A stretch of DNA of 64,000 nucleotides from Nageia nagi. Its lineage: Eukaryota > Pinophyta. Shown here piece by piece: positions 11,553 to 24,349 of the stretch (the first letter of the stretch is position 1; every line of letters begins with the position of its first letter). A program made the position numbers and the translations under genes. The stretch spans positions 107,446,001-107,510,000 of the forward strand of contig JBITNC010000001.1 of assembly GCA_050084985.1 (NCBI GenBank), in the 5' to 3' direction. Under the pieces are notes generated by a model. That model was not told where the DNA came from. It saw only the letters and a list, made by a program, of their open reading frames with translations, and ran no database searches.

Positions 11553-13011
11553 GTAGAGACTCAAATTTAGCACCATGCACTACATTTGGCATAACACCTT
11601 TTTATCAGTAGCATGCTTGATTATTTAGTTAATTTGGTCACATTTTATGATGCATTATCAATTATCAATTATTGAATATATGTTTATTAGAGTCCTTTAT
11701 TTTGGAAAATGCAATTAAACTTAGTCCTATTTAACATATTTTTTATCATAGTCATTTGCCTGGGAATCACGATTAAACTTAGTCATGTTTATTACATTTT
11801 GATTCTAGCCATTTATTTTGGAAAATGCATTTAAACTTAGTCATGTTTAATGTATTTTTGAAGATAATCATTTGCTTGGGAATCACAATTAAACTTAGTC
11901 ATGTTTATTGTGTTTTGATCATAGTCATTTATTTTGGAAAATACATTTAAACTTAGTCATGTTTGATATTTTTTTTTATCATAATCATTTGCTTAAGAAA
12001 TTGCATTTCGATCATAATCATTTATTTTGGGAATTGCAATTAAACTTAGTGATGTTTATTGCATTTTGATCATAGTCATTTAGGAAAGATAATTAATATT
12101 AGTCATATTAATTATGTTTTCAATTACAATAATTTTTTATTAAAATGTAATTAAATTTAGTCATATTTATTGTACTTTAATCTATAATAATTTATTTAAA
12201 ATTTATAATTAACATTAGTCATGTTATTTATGATTTTGATCTTAGCTTATTTATGCTTAAAATTTAATTAACATTAGTCATGTTAATTATATTTGATCAT
12301 TTACTTTGTATTGTCAAAATATTTTAATGTTTAATTAATATTGGTCACATTAATATGACTAATTTATTTATTATTTATTTCATTAGAAAGTAGCTGGATA
12401 AATTTTATACCTCACCTTGCCATGTCATTGATGAATCATCCAACAAAAAAATAGGAAAATCTAAAACTTAAGTCATTGATTAATGACTCATTAGTTATGC
12501 TCCAAATATGCTCAATAAGTAAAAGACAACTAAACTAAATGGATGTGTATCAAATCAAATCCATTTCAAATTAAATCAAAAATTAATCAAGAAATAAACA
12601 TTTTTAATTTGAAATTTGTATGGATTCTGGATTGGTGATTTAGCATGTCTCAAAAATCTATTTAAGTAGGCTTCCATATTTATTTTGAGGCTAAAATTTG
12701 GTGCAATCATTGGGAAATAGATTTGTTGATTCTTGAGTCTTGGAAGTGATGAATTTTGAAGCTATTACATTCAACAATCTCTCATAAGCACTTGGAGAAG
12801 TGATTGATAAGCATTGGTCTTGGGGCAAAGCTAGAAATCATTCATTTGAAGCTTTGTTCCTCTCATCAGACTAAATACATACCCATCTTATCTCTTGACC
12901 TTATTTTTGTATTTTGTTTATGTAGTAATCATATTTCATCTCATGATACATACGAATTTCATAATTTTGCCTTGAATGTTTGCAAGTTTTGAAATGCCTA
13001 GGGTCCCTACA
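11552..13011 (+). repeat. 3' LTR of element A
   Basis: The left end is TGTAGAGAC directly after a polypurine tract. The right end is GTCCCTACA at 13003-13011, the inverted form of the left end with one mismatch, giving the expected TG...CA structure and a length of 1460 bp. The 5' LTR is outside the window, so the boundary rests on end symmetry only. The LTR contains a minisatellite of about 58-bp units in its left half. No coding sequence was recognised in it. Confidence 0.6.
11690..12360 (+). repeat. Minisatellite of about 58-bp units in the LTR of A
   Basis: A phrase of the form TTAA-x-TTAGTCATGTTTA recurs with starts near 11721, 11779, 11837, 11895, 11953, 12046, 12099, 12157, 12214, 12273 and 12341. 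The first four intervals are 58 bp each and later ones 53-68 bp, apart from one gap of 93 bp. A secondary alternation (CATTTATTTTGG versus CATTTGCTTGGG between phrases) suggests a higher-order unit of about 116 bp on the left. Copies decay towards the right. Confidence 0.75.
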
Positions 13012-13374
13012 TTTTTAGAAAGAAATGCCCTTGCATTTTTGAAATGCCTTGGGTCACTGCATTTTATCACCAAGAACTCTTTATCATAATTGTAGGATCT
13101 AGTCATCTGCATTATGTATCATCATAAAAAATAATATCATCAGGTAATATTTGGTGTTTCCTAACACCAGCTTGAGCTAGTTACATTGTAATAATTTGAG
13201 CTTTTTATTTGAAAGGATGGCTTGAAAGAGCCTCCTTAGGGGTTTTAATCATGTTTATTTTGTAGTTTGTGCTAATAGGGTCTTGTATAACTTGCACATA
13301 CTAGTTAGATGTTTAGGGTTTGAGTGATCCTAAAAGGGGTTAATTTTATTTTCTACACACAATAATGTAAATGA
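13012..13374. other. Spacer between element A and chromovirus remnant F
   Basis: No coding similarity recognised. The first 60 bp repeat the phrase TTTTGAAATGCC..GGGTC that also occurs just inside the A LTR end, suggesting a small duplication across the boundary. The rest shows nothing I can name. The expected gag-protease part of element F is absent here. Confidence 0.4.
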
Positions 13375-14942
13375 GAAGAAGTATTAGAAAAAGGGAAATG
13401 ATCTTTGCAATTAAGGTCAAAGAAGTGGAAGAAGAGGATAAAGATGTAGAAATATTAAACAAGTATCCAATGTTAAGGGAATATAAGGATGCATTTCCCA
13501 AAGAATTACCAAGTCTACCCCCAAAATGAGAATTTGACTTTTTGATAGATCTAGTGCTAGGAGTTGAACCTATCTCTAGAACCCCTTATAGAATGAACAC
13601 CATTGAGATGCAAGAGTTAAAAGTGTAATTACAAGATCTTTTGGAGAAAGGGTTGATAAAGCCTAGCATATCACCCTAAGGTGCTCCTATATTATTTATA
13701 AAAAATAAGGATGGAACTTTAAGACTATGTATTGACTATAGGATGTTGAACAAGGTCACAATCGAGAATAGGTATCCTCTACCTAGGATTGATGACTTGT
13801 TCAACTAGCTCAAACATGCTACTATCTTTCCAAATATAGACATAAGATCAGGTTACCACCAGTTAAGGATAAAAGAATCAGATACCTATAAGACAACATT
13901 CAAGACTCATTATGGACATTATGAGTTTGTAGTCTTACCATTTGGATTAATGAATGCTCCTGCAACATTTATGAATATGATGAACAATATTTATCAAGAA
14001 TACTTAGACAAATATGTGCTAGTATTTCTAGATGATATCCTCATATACTCAAGGAATGAGGAGGAGCATAACCATCATTTGATATTACCCTTAAAGGTTT
14101 TGAGATGACATTAGATATATGGTAAATTGTTTAAGTGTGATTTCTATGTTTCTCACATTCAATACTTAGGTCACATTATTTCTATAGAAGGGATCTTAGT
14201 TGACCCTAAAAAGGTAGAAAAAATAATGAGTTGGCCTATGCCAACAAATGTGACTAAGGTAAGAACTTTCATGGGATTAGCTAGGTACTATAGAATATTT
14301 TTCAAGGATTTCTCAAAGATAGCCAATCCCATCACCAGCTTACAAAATAAAAATAAAGTGTTTAAGTTTACTAAGAAGTATGAAAAAGCTTTCATAATTC
14401 TAAAAGAAAAGCTTACCTTTGTACTAGTTCTCACTATCCCCAACCCATACAATGACTTTGTAGTGTGTACATATGCATCATTAGAAGGTTTGGGTGGAGT
14501 AATATCATTAAATGGAAATCCCATAGCTTATGAATCCAAAAAGTTAAAGACACATGAGTTGAAGTATGCTACATATGATCTTGAGTTGGTAGTTATAGTG
14601 CACACACTCAAAAAGTGGAGGCATTACTTGCTAGGAAAACCTTTCAAATTGGAAATGGATCATAAAAGTTTGAAAAACTTATTCAATTAGCTTGAATTAA
14701 ATGTTAGGAAAAGGTGATGGATGGAATTCCTCATAGAATATGATTTTGGTATTGATTATATCAAGGGTAAGGAAAACAAGTTGGAAGATGCATTAAGTTG
14801 GAGAAGATATATAAATTCCATGATAAGAAGTCAATTTGACTTATTTAATCAAGTCAAAATCTTGCAAGAAGAGGATCCGTATTGTAAAACCATTAGGGAA
14901 ATGATAAAGAAAGGTAATATTTCATATCAAGACTTTGATTAA
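13375..14942 (+). pseudogene. Element F: chromovirus-type reverse transcriptase and RNase H
   Basis: Pol remnant of a second Ty3/gypsy lineage. The frame opens near 13375 with the pre-RT linker (EYKDAFPKELPSLPP, about 13480-13525). RT motifs follow: [11 protein letters not shown] (about 13840-13872), [13 protein letters not shown] (about 13932-13970) and the catalytic box [10 protein letters not shown] (14022-14051), of chromovirus type rather than the YVDD of A and B. A frameshift near 14100 leads to LGHIISIEGI (open 14127-14690). In RNase H the first catalytic Asp is replaced by Tyr (TYASLEGLGGV). The end of the domain is open at 14721-14942 (KGKENKLEDALS). Gag and protease are missing, so the copy is 5'-truncated. 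Confidence 0.85.
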
Positions 14943-16022
14943 AAAAAATTGTATTTTAAAGATTGATTAATCATCCCAAAAAAATGAGATTTAAGAAATC
15001 TAATCCTACAAGAAGCCCATCATCCTCCATATGCAGCACATCCAGGAGTAACAAGGATGAGAGAAGAATTGAAACAAAAATTCTAATGGGATGGAATTAA
15101 GAAGGATATAACAAAGTTTATGGAAATATACTTAGAATGTCATAAAATTAAAGTGAAACATCAATATCCAAGTTGATATTTGTATCCCCATGAGATTTCA
15201 ATGCAAAAGTGGTAAGTAATTTTGATCAATTTCATAGTTGGTTTGCTAAAAACTAGATTCCATCATTACTCCATATTGGTTGTGGTCAATAAGTTAACCA
15301 AAGTTGCATATTTTATACTTGGTAATACCACAAATGATGCCCCTATAGTAGCCAATGAGTTTGCACATGAAATCTTTAGACTACATGGATTTTCTAAAAT
15401 GATAATCTTAGATAGGGATTCTAAGTTCACTTCTATATTTTGGAAATTATTACATAAGGCATTGGGTACAAATATAAATATGAGCTCAAATTATCATATT
15501 AAGAAATATAGGAAGATATAACATGTAAACAAAGTTATTGACTATATTCTTATAATTTATTACATGGAATAAAAAACCAAATAGGAAAATTATCTTTATT
15601 TAGTTGAGTTTGCATACAATAATGGCTATCATTCATATTTAGGAATGGCTCCTTTTGAAGCACTATATGGAAGGAGATGCAAAAGTCCTTTAACTTAGGA
15701 TAATCAAGAGGATTGGGTGATGCTCCAATAAGAAATGTTAAATCAAATGAAGGAGCAACTAAAATCCATTCAATGAAAGTTGAAGGAAGCTGCTGATTGA
15801 CAAAAGAGTTATACCAATCTTAAGAGAACTCCTCAAGAATTTTTTATAGGTGATAAGGTCTTTTTATGAGTTTGAACCATTAAAAGTGCCATAAAGTCAA
15901 CTAAATTAGATCCCCAATTTTTTGGTCCTTTTAAAATTATGGAAAAGAAGAGTTGAATAGCTTACAAAGTTTCCTTGCCATCAAGTTTGTCCAAAATGCA
16001 TGATGTATTTTATGTCTCCTTT
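14943..16022 (+). pseudogene. Element F: integrase, broken
   Basis: The HHCC domain reads HHPPYAAHPGV (about 15018-15050) and YLECHKIK (about 15129-15152), where the first Cys of the pair is Tyr. The catalytic core is recognised by VVNKLTKVAYF (Asn for the first Asp), LDRDSKFTSIFW (about 15407-15442) and YGRRCKSPL (about 15667-15693), which is typical of chromovirus integrase. The longest open part is 15222-15521. The C-terminal segment ends LPSSLSKMHDVFYVSFV (about 15973-16022). The region beyond shows no convincing chromodomain, only remnants with several stops. Confidence 0.8.
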
Positions 16023-17100
16023 GTGATAATTTGATACTAGATTTAAGATGTTTTGACATAGCTAATAGGTTACCTTGAGATGGAAAAGTGATCCAAAGAC
16101 CCTAAGGACCAAAGGTGAATTGGTGATGGGAATGAAAGGGTAAGAAGGGGGAAATAATTGGTGTTGGATCGCTAACACACCCTATGACCATTGTAAATCA
16201 TGTATTTGCATGTAGAATAATTGCTATGATTACCAATTTCTTGAAGTAAATATGTTTGCAAATATATGTGGATTAATTTTACCTTGCAGGATGAGGCAAT
16301 CATCGAAGGTAAAGGTGTATTTCCCTTGTGAGTTTTGAATTTTGAATTTGATAATAGAGAGAAAAAGGAATATACCTTATTTAAATTTAAAAATTTATAT
16401 AAGTTTAGGAAAATAAATTTAATAGGGTAAAAATTAAAAAATGGGTGCCCATACTATTGCCACATGAGGCTAATAGTAAAAATACTATTAGAAAAAGACT
16501 AAGGTCACCTTGTGGTGTTACAAGATATTTAATGGTTAGGAAAATAATGGAGTAATGATCCTACTTAGTTTTGTTTCCTTTTATTAGGTATGGATAATAG
16601 TTGGCACTAATTTATTAGTTAATAAAAAAGGTTTCAAGGTATTTAATACCATTTCAATCATCAAAAAATTCAAGAAAACCTACCACAAAAATTATTAAAG
16701 GTATGAAGAGATGTTCATTTGGACATACTTGAACCCCCTTGGATATAAATAAAGGGATACAACATTAGGAAAAACACCTACCTATCTATCTCTTATTATT
16801 TCATTTTTGTTATTCTCAAGATTAGGTGTAGAGTTACGTGAAGAAAAGAAGTCTCTCCTTCCCCTCAAAGCCCAAGTTCACTCTTATATATTTTTAAAAT
16901 GTCTATTTAATGTAGTCATATGTTGAGGATATTTGTTGAATTGTATTAAAGTATTGTTGGTAAAATTTCTTGTACCATTTAAAGGGATATATTGATTATT
17001 TGACATAATACATATGGTGGATGGTACCTTGTCTTGTATTTAAAAAGTAAAGAAGTGTAGTTATTTTTGCTTTTATTTATTTTAGTTAATGGTTAATTTA
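16023..17100 (+). other. Element F 3' end with possible polypurine tract and LTR
   Basis: GGGTAAGAAGGGGGAAATAA at about 16138-16157 is a purine-rich tract in the right place for plus-strand priming, and a TGTTGGATC at about 16162 could begin the LTR. A TATA-like TATAAATAAAG lies at about 16744-16754, about 580 bp further, which would fit an LTR promoter. No second LTR copy or clear right end was found, so the extent is uncertain. Confidence 0.4.
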
Positions 17101-20100
17101 ATAAGGGATACATTGACAATATGTGGCATGTGATATATAGAAAAAAATTTGTATATATATATAAACAAAATTGCCTCATTATAGTTGTTGAAGAGTCATG
17201 TCATTGGTATACTTGAAAGCTTTACAAATTTTATGCTTTTGCTTAAAATAAGAAGTAATTTAAGGATTAAAAAGTCCTTATGCCATATACATTCATGTAA
17301 GTATATTTATAGGAATATTTCATTAACAAATCTTGTTTTCTAAACTTGTAATGAAATAAAATAGCCAAAAAGTTTGTATTACGCTGTTTAATGCTTTTAG
17401 ATTTATTTTCTATAATGTAGTATGAGTAATTCATTAAAAAACATAAGTAATAGCATTGTTCCTACTTTGGATCATTCGATATCTTCCAATAGGTGATTTA
17501 GTACAAGGGAAATAGGGTTGAATTGAAATTGGTTTTTCCATATCCATGCTATAGTGATATCCATTTTGAAGTCTTTGTTAAAAATTCATAGTTCCTTTTT
17601 GTTTAAACCAAAAATAAAAGAATGGATGATATTTTCCCTCTAAGTGTTCATTGAATAATATTGTTGCACTTAGGGAAAAAAATTATTTACTCACTATCAT
17701 ATTCCTACCCAAATAAGGGTTTCACTATGGCTTTTTGAATGTATAATCTCAAGAACTCTTTAGCATCTTTTGTAAACATTAATTCCTATATTAATTCTTT
17801 TATCTCTACAAAATATATACTACAAATTGTTTAGGCAATTTACCAATGGTAAAGTTTATAATATACTTCCATGACTCCTCCTTGAGCTCACATGATGGAT
17901 AACTAAATATTGAAAAGGGTTGTAGAGTTTGGCTTTACACCTAGTCATTGTATTGGAGTTGCATGTGTCTCTCAAAAAGTCATTCTGCATATGTACTAAG
18001 GGTATTGAATTCCATGAAACTATTTCCATACTAGATAGTGTTGGAAACCTTCACAATGATAAAAAATATTATTGAAGCCAAGAAGAGTTCATTTTGGAGA
18101 AGATTTCCCTTGAGTCCATTTTGTTAGTTATTGCCAAACTATACCTTTGATATAGTTAAGCATATAAGAGGCCATTATTTTGATGATAGATTTATTGATG
18201 TAAATTACAATTCCCCATGATGCTAAAAGATTTATGTGACTCCCTTGAACTCATTTACTATCTTTGAAATGATAAATGAATACTATGAAATGAGTAATTA
18301 ATGAATTTAGTTGTAAAGCAACTTAGAAAATGTTAATTGGCCTTAAAGTTATGATTGATAAATTTCTAATATTAAATTATGTGTATAAAAATTCTCATTT
18401 ATATAAGTTGAGAAATAAAAAGAGGGAATAAACAATAAATATTTTTATTGGATAAGTAATAGTTATCACAAATAAATAATAGTGCTTTGAAGAATGATTA
18501 TTGAAATGTATAATTATGATCGAGGAAGGGAGGTAGTCCGAAAAAGACCCAAAATTTTACTAAGGTTTATAAAGTTAGAAATCATATAATTTTCTTGCAT
18601 TATGATCAATTATGAATAAATGGATATGTCTTGATCCTCCTTCCTACTAGTACTCAACCCATACACCAAAGGTCTATGAAGATACTTGATGCTCATGAAT
18701 TGATGGAGGTTTTCTATGATGAGACAAAGAAGAATCACTAGTTTGTTGATATGGAATAATATGTTGGAGTATACTTCATTTGTATTACAATACATGATGT
18801 ATTATGATACTTTGTAATTATTTGCAAGCTTTATGGTCTATTAAAGAAAAGGTCATTAAATTAAAGGCTTGATGGGTGAATTTTTACTAAGTGTATAACC
18901 CTCTTGTAATTGATTAATATTCTTGTATTAGCTTTAAAATTAATCAATGAAGTTTGTTTCCTTGATAAATGAAAGGTAGATAAGTTTGTACTTTTATGAA
19001 TTGATTTTATTATAAAAAATTATTAGCTAATTTTTATTCTATTACAATTGACATTATGATTTTTTAATTCTATGACTAGTAATGATTACTTGAATAGGAG
19101 TAGAAATTAATATTTATTTTCACATGAAAATGGTTAATGGATATTACAAATTATTAAGGGTAGATTAAAACGATGAAGCATATGTTCTTAAGGAAATAGA
19201 TCAATTAGGTTATTAATCCAAATACACCCAAAACTATCCTAATGACTTAGAAACAATCCTAAATTTGAGTTAGGGTTCCAAAAGATAATTTGGGATCATT
19301 TGGAAACTTTAGGGATCATTGGAATCAAAATGGGATTGAATGGGACCAATTGGGATCCTTTGGGTTAAATAGGGATTTTTTAGATAATAAGGTCAAGATA
19401 TTTAATGATCATAGTTTAAATGATAAAATCTAACTTAGAATTAGAATCTAGAATAATTAAATCTAAATTAGAATTAGAATCTAGAATAATTCAACCCAAA
19501 GGTACTTTTGGGATGAATGCAATAATCTAAAAAATTATGGAGAACCTTCGCTACGTAAACCTACACTTCTATATGATAAATAAAAGGAATATTCCTTACA
19601 TGAGGACCACTTAGTGTCACATTACTTTTGTAGTAATAGTGGCTAGACCTTACCTCATATCTTGTTATTTATGTATGCACAAGGACTTTTAAAAGTAGAC
19701 CTAATTTCTCTATACAATGCATATGGGATACATAGAATTTTTTTTGAATTCCTAAGCAAGCTTGTAATTAAGACTTTCAATGTGCACCTCATGAGAAAAT
19801 ATGAATGGTATTAAACCTTAGAACTTGTCTAATGCATGGTGTCTTGTACCCTCTTCACTATTTGGGAATATTAGTTTATGGTTAGTAGGCCATGTGTGGT
19901 TTCTTTTTTTTTCACACATTTATTAATAAATTAGATCAAACAACCATTTGAGTGTATTTTTTAATACCCATGGCTCCCCAAGTTATGGGAATGGAGATGT
20001 TGGACCACATGGTGGGCCTAACCGATAGTTATGGGTAGGCTAGTGACTCATATCCTTTAAAAGGTATGTCAGGTGGGATAGCAATTGAAAAAACTACTAT

Positions 20101-22920
20101 TATCAAGTGAGGGTAACTAGTATTCATACCATTTGTAGTTAGTAGATAGGGGTATGATGATTGTTCCATAGGTGATGCTACCTACTCATAATAAGGTTGC
20201 CTAGGACAAGTTATCTACTCCTATGATATGGAGAGTTATCATTAGGTGATTATGATAACTTAGTGGAAGTGCGATCTCTCAAGTGGTATGGGCACCAAGT
20301 AGAAAACCACTATGCAGTGACCAGAAATCCTATCAAACATGGGCCATAAAATAGGAATGATGAGGTTACCTTTGAGATATCTTCTCAACTTGGTGAGTGT
20401 TGAGGAGTGAACACTAAAAAATGTTATCAGGGTTGGTTACCCCAAGTTCTTGACCAATCTTGTCATGTGAGTGCTAAACTAGCTAGCAACATTATTAAAC
20501 TCATGTGGGATTACCTAGTTCATTCCTAGATCATTTGAGTGTTACATTTAAAAAAAAAAATTAGGTTTGAAATTTAGGGTTCTAGTTGATAGGAATAATG
20601 ATGCATTACAATAATTTAACAAGTCTACAAATAAATAGATTAATAGGGGCATTATTCATGATCCTCCATATGAAATCTAGTATGGAAAATAGGCTAATGA
20701 GATTTTGAAGAATTTGTTCATCAAGTATGTCATAAATCATGCAAGTTCCCCAACATAGCCCATGCTCAATATATAGGCTCACCTGGAAGGAACTTTTTAA
20801 AATATTGTAAGTATGATCAAATTATATAATATACTTGATAATGTTATCATAGATAAAATTTTATGTTGAACACCCTTAGGGAACTCAAAAAAATGGTCTA
20901 TGTCTACATCCAATGATAAGACCTATCTCTCTACATGGTCACTTGGGAATGTACATGGTGAACATGGGATGTAGAGGTAAGATAGTTCCCAAGAAGTGGG
21001 TGAAATATGATATGGATACAAAATCTTCTAATTGGTTGGTTCAAAAGCACAATGAGGATGACTCATGATGCTAATGTTTAAAATGCAATGAACCACCCAC
21101 AACACTATATGCAAATTTTTAGAAATTGCATGAATTTTTTTGGAGATACAACATATATAAAGATTTTATTTGCATGAAGATAATCCATAGCCATGCAAAG
21201 GTCAAACAATATATATATGATACAAATATATGTACAACATAATTTTTTATTTATTTTCATATTTTTTCATATTTTTATTTTTATTTTTTGTTTTCTAATG
21301 GTTTTCACAATGGAATATGATTCACAATATTTTAATGATGTTGGTAAATAATTTCCTGTGAATAATCCAATGTGCATGATATAAGAAGTAATGATGAGGA
21401 GGTTGCAATCAAAGATGAATGGGACCTTGTCCCAAAACATATTATTGGGAATGAATAGGATATGAAATGAGTGGTGAGATTGATGGTTTAGGTTTAAACT
21501 TCAAAATGATTCTCTTAGGTTTCATATATGAAGTTGAAACTCTAGTATTTACCTTAGGATGTATCAAGAAGGATGGTAGATATGTAGGATGTAGTGAAAT
21601 TGGAGGTGGTGGAATCAATGGTAATGGAGAAGTCCATGATAAGAAGTATTGAATGAGACTCCCTATAAAAGGACCAAGATTCCTTTTGTTAATAGTATTA
21701 TGATAATGTTTATGGTCAAACATTTTGATTTATTTCCTATTATTTAAACATTAATGAATTAATTCAAATCATACTTTCACATTCAAAGGATTATTCATGT
21801 AACACCTATTTCCAAACAATGAATTTTAATTATATATGACTTCATTTTTTTGAAAAGAATGACATAATATATCATAATACTTGATCTTAAACAACTAAAG
21901 TTAGGATTAAAGAATGGTCCATATATTTGATATGATGATCTTCGATACAATCAATCACAATTTTGGATTTATCATATGACCACTATAGAAGAAACCATTG
22001 TAATGAACTCATTTTATATTTTTGTTCCATCCATATTTCTTGTGCATTTATTTCAATTGTAACTTTTGAATTGTTTATTCTTAATTCCCATGCATTTGAT
22101 GTATGATTCTCATAATATTTCATGGCTATTACTTGTTGAATACCTTTTGTCAAATCTAGAAAATGAGAAATAAGTGTAGAAGGATGTTTTCAGAGTAATA
22201 TCATGTAATCATCCCCTCTATACCTATCTATGAAATATGGATTAGAATATGGAGGATAAGGGAACATTGATTTCAAATTTGAAAAGTGTTGATAATATTT
22301 TGTTTAATTACCTCTTCCTTGGTTTGGGTACAAATTTAGGAGAAAAGTCATACATCAATTTTTGATGACACAAGTCTCCTATAAGATGATTTATACAAGT
22401 CATGATTAGGTGTAAGCTTTGTAGATTTTGAGATGCAATGTCTAAAATCCAATCAATAAGAGTATAATCAAGTATTAGCCTTGGTGCTACAATGGACCAA
22501 TATAAGCATAACAAGTTTATTTTATGCATTTATGTGTAGTAATGCCAATAGCCCAAGAAGTACACAACTTTATCTATATAAATATCAAGATTGTATTATT
22601 TAACACATATTTCCCATCAATCATATTTACCTAGATAATAATTCAAAGCCAAATTCCTTTGTATGTTAATGGGAAATCAAAAGGAGTTTTGAGCCCCTTT
22701 AAAAGTGAATTTTGTCAATTTGGATATAACTTTCTCTCCTAAATATCTTGGTTTTTCAAACCATAGAGTTTGTCATGTTCCTCTTCTTTCTTATGGTATG
22801 TGAACACTTTTATTCCTTTTTATCATCATCTCTATCCAAGTTATGCATATCTATAAGTTTTTGCATAATATTTACTTAATTGAACTATATTACAATATAT
22901 ACAAATTGATATGAAATTTT
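17101..22920. other. Long stretch without recognisable gene
   Basis: About 5.8 kb of AT-rich sequence in which I recognise no protein domain in any frame. It includes a short (TA)n near 17152-17164, a 33-bp tandem duplication (19426-19491), a cluster of degenerate TGGGAT phrases (about 19287-19375), and a somewhat less AT-rich block (about 19960-20560). The open frame at 21442-21723 (minus) is Pro/Ile/Ser-rich with no motif and is probably chance. The 3' untranslated region and 3' LTR of element B should lie in the right part of this stretch, but no copy of the candidate LTR at 60633 was seen. Confidence 0.5.
19426..19491 (+). repeat. 33-bp tandem duplication
   Basis: Two units, 19426-19458 and 19459-19491, beginning AAATCTAACTTAG and AAATCTAAATTAG and then identical through GAATTAGAATCTAGAATAATT apart from the one base. 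No coding context. Confidence 0.8.
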
Positions 22921-24349
22921 TCAACTATAAAAAGGATGAATATGCATGATGTTTATGGGCTCACACTCATCATTTCCTTCAATATCAGCTAATTGGTAAG
23001 ATCCTAAACAAAATTTATTTTTGATAATATATGGTCCTAACCAATTAGGGGAAAATTTATCATGAATTTAACATTCCATTCATGAGGTTTGTTGATTTTC
23101 TTTAAGCACTAAATATCCTATATTAAATTCATGAATTTTAGCCTTTTTATATAAAGCTTTCTTGATATGGTTTTGATAAGTTTGCATATGTTCTAATGCA
23201 TAAATTCACCTTTCATTCAATAATAATAATTGATCCAATCTAGTTTGACAAGTTGCTTCATCTATTATATACTCTTGTAATGTGATGCGTAAAGATGGAA
23301 TTTCAATTTATATTGGTAGTACAAATTCTATTCCATAAACTAAAGAAAATGGGGTTTCCAAAGTAGGAGTTTTGATGCTAGTACTATATGCCCATAAGGC
23401 ATGTGGGATACTTGCATGCTAATCTTTATGGGAATTATTAATTATTTTTTAGCAAAATGCTTCTAGTGGTTTTGTTTGTAGCTTCATCTTGGCCATTCCC
23501 TTGAAGATATATACTAGGGTATTGAGAAGCTAATTATGATATGGTATCCATTACACAAAGCTAATACTTCTTTATTTTTGATTTTTTTCCAATATCAATC
23601 ATAATTTGAGTCAAAATCTAAAAATGACATATGATGTGATGTTTTATAAATTATGCTATTTTAGGACCTTTGTTAGAAATCACTGGGGTATCCTCAACCT
23701 ATTTTATAAAATTTTTTGTAGATGTAATTATAAATTTATGACCACTTGATGAAGTGGGAAAAATTTGACCTATAAGATCTAATGCCCATCTTGAGAATGG
23801 TCATAATGATTGCATTGGTTGTAAGGCTTATGATTCTTGAATATATAGATTGTCATATTGTTGGTACTTAAAATATTTTTTGACATATTCAAAATAGTCA
23901 CATTCTATTGTAGGCCAATAGTACCCCATGCGTATTAATTATTTGGTGATGGATGGACCACTAAAGTTTCCTCCACATATTCCATCATGTGCACATGAGA
24001 TTGTAATTTGTGAATATTTTTATTCTAAACATCTAAGTAATATGCCATCAAAACCCCTATAATACAACACATATCCTAGCATGCAATAATGGGAAGCTTT
24101 TAATTTGAATACCTTTTTAGCTAATTTAGTTAAATCTTGAGGTAAGACTCCATCTCTCTAAAATTTGATGAATTGAATATGCCATAAATTTTTATCTTCT
24201 ATGGTAATATCCAAAACTTCATGTGATTCATCATTTGAATCAAAGGAAGATTCAATGATTTGAATTATTTTGATATTAATGGTACATTGATTAGGATCTT
24301 GTGGTATCAAGGATTCAATTGATGCCATGGCATCAGTAAACCTATTAGT
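22921..24349 (-). pseudogene. Element B integrase, multiply broken
   Basis: On the minus strand the zinc-binding region is visible at about 24000-23880 (HDGICGGNFSGPS, MGYYWPTIECDYF). The Cys pair of the HHCC finger has become Tyr in KKYFKYQQ. The core follows with WALDLIGQI (about 23790-23765) and SGHKFIITSTKNF. A second part contains IIISFSIP, and the tail ends SPNWLGPYII ... NIMHIHPFYS with a TGA at 22923-22921. Several frameshifts and stops separate these parts. It is the same integrase type as in element A, without a chromodomain. Confidence 0.8.

Larger units (their letters stand above)
1..13011 (+). mobile_element. Element A: Tat-like Ty3/gypsy LTR retrotransposon, 5' end outside window
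   Basis: Domains in order on the plus strand: gag, zinc knuckle, retropepsin, G-patch, RT (YVDD), RNase H, a second RNase H-like domain, integrase, long non-coding 3' region, polypurine tract and 3' LTR. Integrase downstream of RT makes it Ty3/gypsy, and the second archaeal-type RNase H is the hallmark of the plant Tat group. An antisense plant-mobile-domain pseudogene sits between pol and the 3' LTR, where Tat elements often carry extra ORFs. All coding parts have stops and frameshifts, so the copy is dead. The 5' LTR and start of gag are left of the window. The 3' boundary rests on LTR-end symmetry and the adjacent polypurine tract, not on a second LTR. Confidence 0.85.

Noticed and set aside
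11313-12360. Regular repeats considered as a CRISPR array
   Set aside because: Units are contiguous and diverge along their length, with no unique spacers, and the setting is a plant LTR.
21442-21723. 93-residue minus-strand open frame, Pro/Ser/Ile-rich
   Set aside because: No domain, no supporting context, and composition explained by the AT-rich strand.
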